Shown here in pieces: positions 55,082 to 64,000 of a stretch of 64,000 nucleotides of DNA (position 1 is the first letter of the stretch; each line of letters opens with the position of its first letter). The position numbers and the translations under genes are program-made. The notes under the pieces are model-generated. The model was not told where the DNA came from. It searched no databases and was given only the letters and a program-made list of their open reading frames with translations. Source of the DNA: Trichosphaerium sp. ATCC 40318 (taxonomy: Eukaryota; Discosea; Flabellinia; Trichosidae); contig JALMLS010000411.1 of NCBI GenBank assembly GCA_038496445.1, positions 62,001 to 126,000 on the forward strand, in the 5' to 3' direction.

Positions 55082-56933
55082 ATGGCTGAAGAGACGAAAA
55101 AGCCTAGTAAAGTAGGCTATGCGAGGTCACTGTTGTCAAAAGGTAGGAAGTATTTGTTGTTACGTTGTTAATAATCTAAAACGCTCCAGAATGCTTTATA
55201 TACGGCAAAGATACTATTAAAGAACATAACATGGAATTTAATTCCAAACCATCTCTAGCAGACAAAGTACGCCTCAATTCAAACACCCTTACACTCAAAA
55301 AGCGTTGAAAAGGAGTTTTGCCCCGAAGTACAACAAGTTCTGTCAGAAATACAAGAAGGCTTTTTTAAAGTGCCTGATCAGATTTATATGACTGGTTTTC
55401 TTACAACTAAACCGCAAGACATAAAAATGCAAGTTCTAAACAACGCTGGTCTGTAACATCTTTTATCAACGACTTACGGCCACAACTAACGCTCCTATGT
55501 AGAAAAAAATACATATACAACCGTGTCAGGCGTTTTAACGCAGACATGTATTAAAAAACTAATAAAATGCGCCAAACGTGCTGAAATCGCTCATCTGGGC
55601 GTTGGATCGCAAGTTGATTTGACCAAAAGGAAGACATGGGCGATTTATGCCAAGGATATAAAGCTATCACATGATCTCGAAAATTTCGATAAAGGTCAGC
55701 TTGAATATATTAATAGAGAGCTTGCACCAAGCTCAAAGGGTCTAAGCGTAAAGTACGTAGTTAACCTAATTATAAAGAAGACTCTAACACCTTCTCAAAG
55801 GCTCTACAAGCTCTTGATTTACGAACCAGGTGATTTTTTTGTTGAGCATGTTGATTCTCAATATTGGGCTGAACAGCTTGGCACCATAACACTACAATTC
55901 CCTACTGCCTTTACTGGTGGTAAGATTGTACTCGCAGGTAGTCAAAATGTTGATACATCTAAGCACAAAGGATTTATGTCTTACACAACATGGCTATCAT
56001 GTGTTCCTCACACTGTTAAGCCTTTAAAAACTGGTTACCGAGTTGCTTTGGTGTATCATGTCTTGAGGAACGTTGAAATACAAGACGTCCCCCTACCTTA
56101 TGAAACTAATGTAATAACACGTAAGCTTCAATATCTTGCATCTCATAAGTTCCCGAAAGACCCTCAACCAAAGGGTATGGTCATATTGCTAAAGAATCAA
56201 TACAGGTGCTATTTGTTGTTTTGTTTCCTATTTTTTTCTTACTTAGTTGTTTAGTATTAAGTCACTCTCAAGTAAATCTGGTCCGCTTCTGCATGGGCGA
56301 GATGCCGTTATTTATCAACTTATTAAAGCAGCAAGAGGATTCTCAGTTACTGCAGCGCCTATTACTACAAGGGTCGTGTCAGCGTCAAATGTTTGGGAAA
56401 ACTATATCAGTAAATACCAAGTAAGAAAAAATTAGTTTGCTACACAACTACAAGTTTAAAACGCTTTTTTTTTTATTATGCTAGTTTCTATGCTTACTGT
56501 CTATTTTTAATAAAGAAAGAATGCTGGATAGGTCTTTTTGCTAGAGATGATAAGAGCAACCCTCATATGAAGGTTCCATTAGCACAAAATGTAGTTGTAT
56601 TGCAAGCATTCGCTGAACCTGTAAAAGAAGAGTGGGCTCAATATTCTACTTGTAACTCTTTCTTTGGTAATGCTGAATGTGTAAGCACGTTTTGTTATGG
56701 AAATGCTGACTGTGGTATGTACATTAACGCATCAAAAAAATGTGTCTTTCCACTTACACGATTTAGGAAACTACTTTTACTATAGATACAGTGCACTTTG
56801 TGTACGTTTTTCAGATGGATGGACAAGGCGAAGAACGGGATTCCTTGTGTCTTATAGACAAGGAACAATACTTAATGATTTGAAAGAACAACAGTATGAT
56901 ATTTGGTACAATATTCTTCGTAACTATCTTTGA
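55082..56933 (+). CDS. Large Fe(II)/2OG dioxygenase
   Basis: The ATG at 55082 (MAEETKKPSKVGYARSLLSK) leads through several exons to TGA 56931-56933. The catalytic part has LYKLLIYEPGDFFVEHVDSQ with HxD, LGTITLQFPTAFTGGKIVLA, SYTTWLSCVPHTVKPLKTG with the distal His, and YRVALVYHV with the Arg that binds 2OG. This is the pattern of large uncharacterised 2OG oxygenases of fungi and protists related to prolyl 4-hydroxylases. The C-terminal part (DAVIYQLIKAARGFSVTAA, ARDDKSNPHMKVPLAQNV, FSDGWTRRRTGFLV) is also found in that group, where it may bind substrate. All ligands are intact, so activity is expected. Two early introns (55140-55190, 55440-55510) are tentative. Confidence 0.75.
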
Positions 56934-57706
56934 TGATTTTAATAATCCTTCTCAATCTTTTTTATCAAACAACTCAAAACCCAACCCCCGCTCATGTGAT
57001 ATTGCGTGTACATTGAAATAGTATATTAAGATATCAGAATAAAACTCATATTTGTTACAACTCGATGAATCAACACTCTTCTGGGTTAAAACAAGATCCT
57101 AAGGTTGCAATTTTTTAAATAGGAGAGAGTGAAGGCTATGCTTCAAAGACACTAGTGGCTTAAGACAGTACTGCTAACTAGTTTGTGATGGTATCTTTTG
57201 GTTAAGAAAATACAAAGTAATAAAAGATATGATTAACTCTACGGTAGTACATGCTTTTTCATTGTTAGGAATGGTAAGTTATACTTAATGACATGTTTAT
57301 GGTATTGGTACAGAACGAAAACAACATACATGGCTTCCAAGAAGGCATTTAGGATCACCTTGTACAGGTCGTTCTGTCACTGGATAAGGGTTCCCCATCG
57401 TTACCCATGATTTTAACATTCATGGTCTAAGCCTTCTCCTCTCCCCATTCTGCATAAATTCTTCCCATTAGTGTCAAGGAAAATCACTGAAAACAAAATT
57501 AGCTAAGAATGTTAACTTGTAACTTTCAGAATGTTAATCTGAGTTTTGATAGACCGCTTTGATGTGTACAGACGGTGCGTAAAACAACAGGGTATGAGTT
57601 TTAAGTACACTGTACTACCCGCAACAGAACTTGTACTTTTCGGTCGTTTTTTCTGAAAAAGCGTCTAAGCTTGTCAACTAACTTATTTCGCATTTGTTGT
57701 CCTACT
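56934..57706. other. Intergenic, nothing recognised
   Basis: No exon, RNA gene or repeat was recognised in this stretch upstream of the transporter gene. Confidence 0.45.
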
Positions 57707-60236
57707 ATGACTGACGCAGCCATACAGGACGAGGATACGCCCGTTACGCTGGATGAAAACACCTCCTTTTCTACATTAATTACAGATGATCAAGATGAAC
57801 AAACGTTGTCAGAGGTACGCTCTTGTTGATACTTAAAAGCGTTTTGTGGTTTATGTAAAGTGCCAATGACAATTCTCAACCACAAAGCCTAACATGCGTT
57901 AGATAATCGATGGGTCAGTCAAATAAGCATTGTACAATACGTATTTTAACAGCTATGAGTTAGAATAGGCTTTGGTCGTTTTCAGCTGCTAATGATCGTT
58001 CTATGCGGTCTCGTATGGGCTGTAGAGGCTGTAGAGATAATGGTACACTTACTTCTCAGTATTTCAATTCAATTCACTCAAAACTCCACAAACCTTGCTA
58101 AAACCACGTTAGGTGATGACAATTTTATTACCAACACTAAAACTAGAGATGGATCTATCGCCGTAAGCTTTTTTACTTTTACACTTTTCAATGACGTTCG
58201 AAATGACAACTTACATGGTCACATGTAGGAACCAAGAAGCTGCTATTGCGTCAGTCACATTTATGGGAATATTCTTTGGCTCATATTGTTGGGGTGTATT
58301 CGCAGACAAGTACACAAAATAATTGACAACCGAATTTTTTAATTTTTTTTTTGTAGGTTTGGTAGAAAATGGGGTTACTTGGTGCGTATCTCTTTGTTCT
58401 TAACATAAGATACACGTTTCTGTTGTGTCATAATTTAACTGGTTTTAACAGGTAACAACTGCTGTTACTTCAATATTCGGCATGTTATCAGCTTTTGCCC
58501 CGGAGTACTACAGCTTTTGTGTCACGAGGTTTTTTGTTGGTGAGTTTTCTTCTTTTTTTTTTTTCAGTTCAGTGTGATCAACCAGTGGCTAAGTTTTCTT
58601 AAATAGGATTTGGTATTGCTGGCGGTGCTCTAGCATTTACTATGTGCGCTGAGGTATGTGTATTAGGGCGGTTTTATGGATATTTATTTAAAGGGAAATT
58701 AGTTTCTCCCAACTAAAGTACGAGGAAAAGCAATGGTGTTATTTGAGTTATTTTGGACTGTTGGTTCGTTATTTGAAGCAGGACTCGCCTGGTGCGTTAA
58801 AAAAAAACAAGAAAAGAAAAAACATGCGAGAAAATGTCACGTGTCAAGTGACATGTGTCAAAATGTCATTTTGAGACTTCATGAAATGCTTATACGTCTG
58901 ACTTCTACGTTTAGGATAGTTTTACCTCGTTGGGGATGGCGTTACCTACTCGCTCTAAGTGTAGTTCCTTATGTTATATTATTGTGTTTCTTCCCATGGC
59001 TAAGAGAAACACCATTATTCTTGTTGGAACAAAATAAAATGGGAGAACTACACGCAACATTGAAGTCAATGGCAGCAGCAAACAAGTACTTTTTCTTTCG
59101 TTTTTCTTTGGTTGCATGTATCAAACTTACATCTATTCATAGAAAGCCTATAACTCTAGATCAGATAGCTGTACCTGAAGGTCCTTCACACACTCCTTTC
59201 ACTGCAATTTTCGCGAAAGGATACAGGTAAGAAAGCCAGCGGTTTTTTTTTTGGTTGTTAACAGAACTTTTTTTTAGAGTCACTACACTTTTGTTGTGGT
59301 TCATTTGGATGGCTAACAGCTTTACCTACTATGGTGTAGCTTTATTTACGCCAAGTACAATATATCTTACGTTGAACCTCTTTATTAACACTTTGATAGT
59401 CTATTTCTTCTCAAAGGATGACTCCAATGACGGAGAAATCACAGACGAGGTATTTTTTTTTTTGCAGCACAAAGTCAACCAACCATTTACCTAGATCTAC
59501 TTGTTTATTCTCATCACTTCTGCTGCTGAGGTAACTTCTACATAATATCATTACTCGTTATAACACATCTTTAAAGATACCAGGGCTAATATTATCTGCT
59601 CTTTGCGTTGATCGCTTAGGTCGTAGAAATACGATTGGCATATTTATGCTTGTACAATCTGGAGCATTGCTTTGCTTGACTATTGATTCTATTCCTAACC
59701 TTGCAGCACTCCTTTTACTATTTCTATCACGTGCTTGCTCACTTGGTGGTTACTCTAGCATTTGGGTGTACACTCCTGAAGTACGAAGCTTTGTTGGTTT
59801 TTTCTTTGGTTTGTTCAGCTAGTATTAACGTGATTCCGTTAGATTTATCCTACAGCTATCAGAGCCCTTGGTCTTGGTGCTTGTACAGCATTAGCTAAAC
59901 TTGCTAGTGTTGGTGCTCCTTTTATTTCAAATTCTGTTGTTGAGAAGTCTCTTCTTATTCCAATCATTACTTTTGGTGTTGTATCATTCGTATCAAGTGT
60001 GGCAGCATTTTTTCTACCTATTGAAACAAAACGTGCGTTTAACAAACAAAAGATTAACCTGAGACCTCAACAGAACAACGATAAAAAAATCGACAACCAA
60101 GTTTTCTTCAATTTTCTTATTTTTTTTTTGACATTTCTTTTCCTGTTTTTTTCTTACTTACATGTATCTTTTTATAGAAAAAGCACTACCAGATTCACTA
60201 ATATCATACCAAACAAAGATAAGAACTACTTCTTAA
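57707..60236 (+). CDS. SV2-related major facilitator transporter
   Basis: From the ATG at 57707 an acidic N-terminus (TDAAIQDEDTPVTLDENTSF) leads, through about ten exons, to 12 predicted membrane helices. MFS landmarks include FMGIFFGSYCWGVFADK then FGRKWGYL (the loop 2-3 motif), TRFFVG and FGIAGGALAFTMCAE, LPTKVRGKAMVLFELFWTVG, RWGWRYLLALSVVP, ETPLFLLEQNK, and in the second half ALCVDRLGRRNTIGIFM and YPTAIRALGLGACTALAK. This is the SV2/SVOP and organic-cation-transporter branch. It likely exchanges an organic ion at the plasma or vesicle membrane. Its stop at 60234-60236 is two bases from the stop of the next, convergent gene. One exon near 59440-59600 was not resolved. Confidence 0.82.
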
Positions 60237-60238
60237 TT

Positions 60239-61574
60239 TTACTTGGTTGATTTTCGATGAGAAGACGATTTTGTTGTTGTTTTTGCTTTGCTTTTTGTCA
60301 ACTTTTTTGTTTTCTCATCATTATTGTTACCTTCCTCATCAGTCATGCTGAAGCAGTATCCTAATGAAACATTGTATGTCTGTGCATATGTATAATACCA
60401 CCAATCTTTTGGAACATATAATGTATCTCCAGGTTTCAATAAACATTCTTTGTACGTTGCTTTGTAAAATAAAGGAAAACGTTCAGCATCAACTTGTTGT
60501 TTTCCATAAATGATAACCTATTGAAGAACGTTTGTTTTAACTTACACTGTCTCACGTACCTTGCTTTGATTGATGCGATAATCGTTTCTATCTTGATACA
60601 GGTTTGGTGTTTCATCAGGAGGGAACAGACGAACGTATTTATACCCAGCAGGCTTTAAAAAAAAAAGTCAATCACGTTTTTGTTGTTCCTTTGCAACAAA
60701 CTGCAACAAGCTATCATACCTGACAATATAACATCTCTGATGTATCCTTTACAAGCTTATTTGTAACGCCATGGGGTTCTATCCATGTAAACGTTCTATA
60801 CAAGAACAAACATGAGAGATCTTCAAGCAAAACATAGATCAAAAAAGAAAAAATCAAAATGCCTTACTCTGTATGCACTGCGTCTTCTAATAACATCTGG
60901 TCAGGCAAGTATACGTCTTCTTTTATATAAGGTGCTTGAGCAAACAAGTTATACCTTGCTATGCGTGCTGGAGGATAAGGTTTTTTAGTGGCTTTTGGGT
61001 TTCGCTTCTTAAACACGTGGTAGTTGATAAATCCCTCCATACTCATAGACATTGGTGTCTCGACCTCTTGGAAGGTGCGTCAGTAGAAGTTTCGACGCGC
61101 AATACGCGGTTAGTTCCATTTTCATCAAATTGAGCTTAAACGTTCGTTTTACGCTCGTATTAGGACGCGTACCGCCAAATGACATGCGTGTAGGTACTAC
61201 AGCTGTGGGTAAGTGTAATTTGAAATAACCTGGATCCTGCCATTTTTCTACAGCACGCCAAGACTTTATGCCGTTGCGTATTACTACTGGTTTCTGTTTA
61301 TTGAGAAATCTTGCTTCAAAATTCTCTGCTGATAGAACCTTAAGGTTCGTTAGTTGGTGAGTTTACGCATAAAAAACGCTTGCGGCACCTGTTTCTCTGA
61401 CACGAGGTATCTTGTTTGCATTTTTACTTTTTCAACATCAAAGTCGTCTATTTGCTTCAGTACATCGTGTGTGGACTTATGTCGCGTTGTGGTGATTGTT
61501 TTGGCCGCCTGGGTAGAACATGCTGTTTGTTTTCCCAGTACCCCTCCAAAGGTGACGTAAGAGCGTGACAGCAT
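60239..61574 (-). CDS. JmjC/cupin-8 domain protein lacking Fe-binding histidines, probable mitochondrial precursor
   Basis: The ATG at 61574 opens a basic, Ser/Thr-rich leader (MLSRSYVTFGGVLGKQTACS, then TTTRHKSTHD), resembling a mitochondrial presequence. The cupin-8 domain follows: ENFEARFLNKQKPVVIRNG, SWRAVEKW, FDENGTNRVETPMSMSM, FTWIEPHGVTNKLVKDTSEM, YKYVRLFPPDETP and GDTLYVPKDWWYYTYAQTYN. In active JmjC enzymes the pattern lHxD and, later, WwH supply Fe ligands; here they read LVKD and WWYY, so both His appear replaced. It is probably a non-catalytic JmjC fold. The tail is Lys/Ser/Thr-rich. It converges on the transporter gene with a 2-base gap. Introns are 38-90 nt. Confidence 0.75.
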
Positions 61575-61950
61575 CTGTACAACGGCGTGCGGCAACTTAA
61601 TTACCACATTGTTTTAAGCTACCTAACAAAAGTACTACACAGCCAGCGTAACAATATGGTTTGTAGTTGTCCAAATATTCAATGTTATTGGCGGGACTGC
61701 TACAATATGGAGTATTTTGTCGCTAGAACCATATGAAGTGGTTATAACTTGCACAGCTTTATGTAGCTGTTTATTTAGAGTTATCGCAATAATATCCGTA
61801 AAAAACAGCAAAATAAATTAGTGGTACGTAGGTATTCGTTCCATATTATACGTACATTCTTTTACAACGTTTTTCAAGCCTGTAAACAATTTTTCAAACT
61901 CTAATTGTGTAGAATGGGTACACTAATTTTCTGCTCAATCAACAAGAACA
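61575..61950. other. Intergenic, nothing recognised
   Basis: Lies between the JmjC-like gene start and the tRNA. No coding exon was recognised. Confidence 0.45.
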
Positions 61951-62033
61951 GCAAGTTTGTCCGAGTGGTTAAGGAGTTAGGTTTAGGTCCTAATGGGACT
62001 CGTCCCGCGTGGGTTCAAATCCCACAGCTTGCA
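61951..62033 (+). tRNA. tRNA-Leu(UAG)
   Basis: The acceptor stem GCAAGTT (61951-61957) pairs with AGCTTGC (62026-62032), with discriminator A 62033. The anticodon arm TTAGG-TTTAGGT-CCTAA places TAG at positions 34-36, reading the Leu codon CUA. A long variable arm marks a type II tRNA (Leu). Internal polymerase III boxes are present: A box near TGTCCGAGTGG and B box GGTTCAAATCC. There is no intron, and CCA is not encoded. Confidence 0.93.
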
Positions 62034-62037
62034 TTAC

Positions 62038-62042
62038 TTTTT
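62038..62042 (+). terminator. Pol III T-run terminator after tRNA-Leu
   Basis: Five consecutive T's begin five bases after the tRNA 3' end, as expected for RNA polymerase III termination. Confidence 0.7.
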
Positions 62043-62476
62043 GCATTTTGCACTTTTATTTAAAGATCGTTAAAAACTTACATTCTTACACACTAAAGAG
62101 ACATCCAATCTTGGTAATGAGCGATGTTACAAGCGATCAAACTCAACGTTCAAATGAATATGTGTCGTTTAGACCAAAAGGGCGCTATCACCACTTATTG
62201 AAGTGGTAGTACACGACAGCTGTCGCTTACTGTTTATGTGAAAGGGCGAGTCTTTGAATTATTTTGACAGTTGCAAAACGATTTTATGAACATCGTTTCA
62301 AGCTATCCAAGTTCCTATCTCGAATGTCAAAAAAAACATACTTAAAACGTCTACAGTTAATTAATTGTCTTTTACACAGCGAAATTCCCTTCGAATTAAG
62401 TCTTGCACAGTAGATGGTATCTAAACACTCAGTGGAGAATACTAATCTGTAAGTTTAGGTAATGATCAACAATATT
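62043..62476. other. Intergenic, nothing recognised
   Basis: A short plus-strand frame runs through the tRNA and is an artefact. No other feature was recognised. Confidence 0.45.
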
Positions 62477-62992
62477 TTACAATGTAGGATCCTTTAATTT
62501 CCTTACAACTTTTTTCTTTACTTTCTTTTTCTTTTTTTTTGGTTTTACTTCTGCGTCTTCTGTGCCTTGCTTTCTTGCATATACAACTTGTTCTTCTCCT
62601 TCACTTGGCGGTGCTCCTAGTGAAATAGTGGCTTTACCACCCTTATCAAGCTGTTTAGGCTCTTCTTTTTCTTTTTTGAAGTCTAACATCTCGGCTCTTG
62701 CATCAGCAGCCCAGTTGGGGTTATTGTTTTGTAAGTATTTAGGATCAGGACATTCTGGAGCCTCACATAACATCCTTGGCAAACCATCCTTTTCTTCCCA
62801 AAGTTGATCTCCTCCGTCGAAAGAATGCCCACAGCCGCATTTTATCCACCCAGTTTGTATATTAGCGTATTTGCGGGTAACAACACGAGGTTTGGTATGG
62901 TTTACGTTGAGTTTCTTGTTAGGTCGGCTAACACCACTAATAATGGTTAATAAACGGTCTACATCACCTGGAATGGCGTAAAATAGGGTCAA
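62477..62992 (-). CDS. Zinc-ribbon-like protein of unknown function (5' end unresolved)
   Basis: The frame reads GDVDRLLTIISGVSRPNKKL, HTKPRVVTRKYANIQTGW, a Cys/His cluster IKCGCGHSFDGGDQLWEE and LPRMLCEAPECPDPKYL (two CxC/CxxxxC pairs, possibly a zinc ribbon), then an acidic stretch and a strongly basic tail (KPKKKKKKVKKKVVRKLKD). Upstream, a minus-strand segment (63000-63155; DVLSAVTVNYITTSPTGLKM) looks like earlier coding sequence, but I could not join it in frame and found no ATG. The basic tail suggests nucleic-acid or ribosome binding. Family not recognised. Confidence 0.55.
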   Translation of the reverse strand: MTLFYAIPGDVDRLLTIISGVSRPNKKLNVNHTKPRVVTRKYANIQTGWIKCGCGHSFDGGDQLWEEKDGLPRMLCEAPECPDPKYLQNNNPNWAADARAEMLDFKKEKEEPKQLDKGGKATISLGAPPSEGEEQVVYARKQGTEDAEVKPKKKKKKVKKKVVRKLKDPTL

Positions 62993-63184
62993 AGGCGCGT
63001 TTTAACTGTAAGTGGCTAAATAAAATAACGTACACTCTAGTACTTCGATATCCGATCTTCAACAGCATTTTCAGCCCTGTGGGCGAAGTTGTAATGTAAT
63101 TAACAGTAACTGCACTTAATACATCCAAAAAGCTCAAGTCAACGGTCCTGACTTGTGACACATTACTGAGTATTCACGTGGTAC

Positions 63185-63385
63185 ATGTACAGCGCTATTG
63201 TACGTTTGGATCCACCAACGAAAGATGTATTCTTCAAGACTCCTTCTCATTTCCAACAAAGCCTTGCAAGTGTCACAATGTGTCATTCAAAAAGAGAAGA
63301 ATTACTTTGCCGCCACCACAGTCTCTCACAAAAAAACACGCATTTTGATGTGAATAATAAAGGTGGACAGCGTGCTGTTGTATAA
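63185..63385 (+). CDS. Small intronless ORF, unknown
   Basis: An ATG at 63185 opens 66 residues (MYSAIVRLDPPTKDVFFKTP, ending NNKGGQRAVV) to a stop at 63383-63385. A CACGTGG lies 10 bp upstream of the ATG, like other gene starts in this window. No family is recognised and no intron supports it. It could be a small basic organelle or ribosomal protein, or a chance frame. Confidence 0.35.
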   Translation: MYSAIVRLDPPTKDVFFKTPSHFQQSLASVTMCHSKREELLCRHHSLSQKNTHFDVNNKGGQRAVV

Positions 63386-63476
63386 TGTACAAGAGTTTCT
63401 TTTTACTACTTACAAAAATATTCCAAAGAAAAAAAGAGTCGACTTCTACCATTTTCTTTTTTCTTTGAAGTAAACT

Positions 63477-63918
63477 TTAGGGCTTCAATGTGAGCTCAGT
63501 CATATTCTCAGATAGATCAATTTCATATTGAACTTCTTTAAATACTTGATTTATTAAAGGCCTAAATCCTACGCCTACAAACAAAGTATAAGAAAACAAC
63601 TCTTAGTGAAACTTTGTAAAAATACAAATAATTATACACAAAAAAAAAAGTGTGAACAAATGACGGCACTTGCTTGCTTTACAGTCAACAATCTTGCAAA
63701 GCAATAAGCGCACGTGGTTTTGTGCGTTTTTTAAAATCTAAGTATATATATACATAATAGTCTGATAGCTCTGAAGGCGCTTGTGTGCCTGGGCTGTCCG
63801 GAATGTGCTCATTAACAAGATCTTTAAGTTTAGCCAACTCAAAGTTTCCTGCTGCTTTAGCATATGCTCTTAGTTTTTTACGGAATAGACCACTTAAAAT
63901 CTTCCTAGATGTGCTCAT
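63477..63918 (-). CDS. Small basic protein of unknown function
   Basis: Two exons (63714-63918 and 63477-63574) with a 139-nt intron (GTGCGC donor) encode 100 residues from the ATG at 63918. It reads MSTSRKILSGLFRKKLRAYA, ELAKLKDLVNEHIPDS, DYYVYIYLDFKKRTKPRVGF, and VFKEVQYEIDLSENM. The Arg/Lys/Ser-rich start could be a mitochondrial presequence. The correct intron phase supports a real gene. I do not recognise the family. Confidence 0.55.
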
Positions 63919-64000
63919 AGCACGTGTTCTAAACAACAAGTCAATATGACAAAGTCAACACGAAAAAAATCAAAACCAAAGAAATGAATCCAAATCGCTT

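Noticed and set aside
62009-62209. Plus-strand ORF overlapping the tRNA
   Set aside because: It begins within the tRNA-Leu sequence and has no coding features.
1-64000. CRISPR array or prokaryotic operon structure
   Set aside because: Genes are split by GT-AG introns with no ribosome-binding sites; the only tandem repeats are coding LRR units without spacers.

Overview
This is a gene-dense, AT-rich window of nuclear DNA from a eukaryote, most likely a single-celled one. Most genes are split by many short introns, commonly 38-100 nt, whose donor sites are very often GTACG, GTATG or GTAAG. The genes are transcribed singly on both strands, there is one RNA-polymerase-III-type tRNA gene, and no ribosome-binding sites or operons are visible. 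Family content includes a GABA-B-like class C receptor, a Ras-type GTPase, a tyrosine-kinase-like kinase, an OTUD5-like deubiquitinase, a CaaX protein, a GPI-type tail, a P450 and an SV2-like transporter. I cannot name the lineage. Exon joins were made by eye from splice consensus and reading-frame continuity, without transcript data.

Layout. 1-3.1 kb: end of an unknown gene, a prolyl-4-hydroxylase-like oxygenase, a DUF6314 protein and a glyoxalase/VOC protein. 3.4-5.8 kb: two minus-strand Cys-rich extracellular proteins, one with a GPI-type tail. 6.4-10.3 kb: a gene of DWY/YP-W repeats and an intronless F-box/LRR gene. 10.6-16.7 kb: an ependymin-like secreted protein and a large receptor joining a beta-helix ectodomain to a class C seven-helix domain and a coiled coil. 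17.3-21.2 kb: a Sel1-like gene, a TPR protein and an unknown gene. 21.8-26.1 kb: an RCC1-ankyrin-TIR-PBP1 fusion, the most unusual gene here. 26.2-28.7 kb: an AlkB dioxygenase ending in a CaaX box and a kinase with a frame break.

28.7-38.9 kb is poorer in intact genes. It holds decayed F-box and LRR relics, an FkbM methyltransferase, a small conserved-looking ORF and one intact F-box gene with a decayed copy 3 kb away. 38.9-43.4 kb: an OTUD5-like deubiquitinase, a membrane-anchored Fe/2OG-oxygenase-like protein and an intronless ankyrin gene. 43.7-51.0 kb: a secreted zinc metalloprotease, an extended SDR reductase and a P450. 51.3-63.9 kb: a tandem Cu/Zn SOD with a His/Tyr-rich tail, a Ras-like GTPase with a degenerate switch II, another 2OG oxygenase, an SV2-like transporter, a JmjC/cupin protein lacking its metal ligands, tRNA-Leu(UAG) and three small genes.

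Themes. Five 2OG/JmjC-fold proteins lie in one window, two of them without key Fe-ligand histidines. Several genes suggest signalling or defence: TIR fusion, receptor, kinase, Ras, SODs. The palindrome CACGTG recurs far more often than expected. Several genes carry single-base frame breaks, so either residual assembly indels or recent decay must be considered before any is called a pseudogene.
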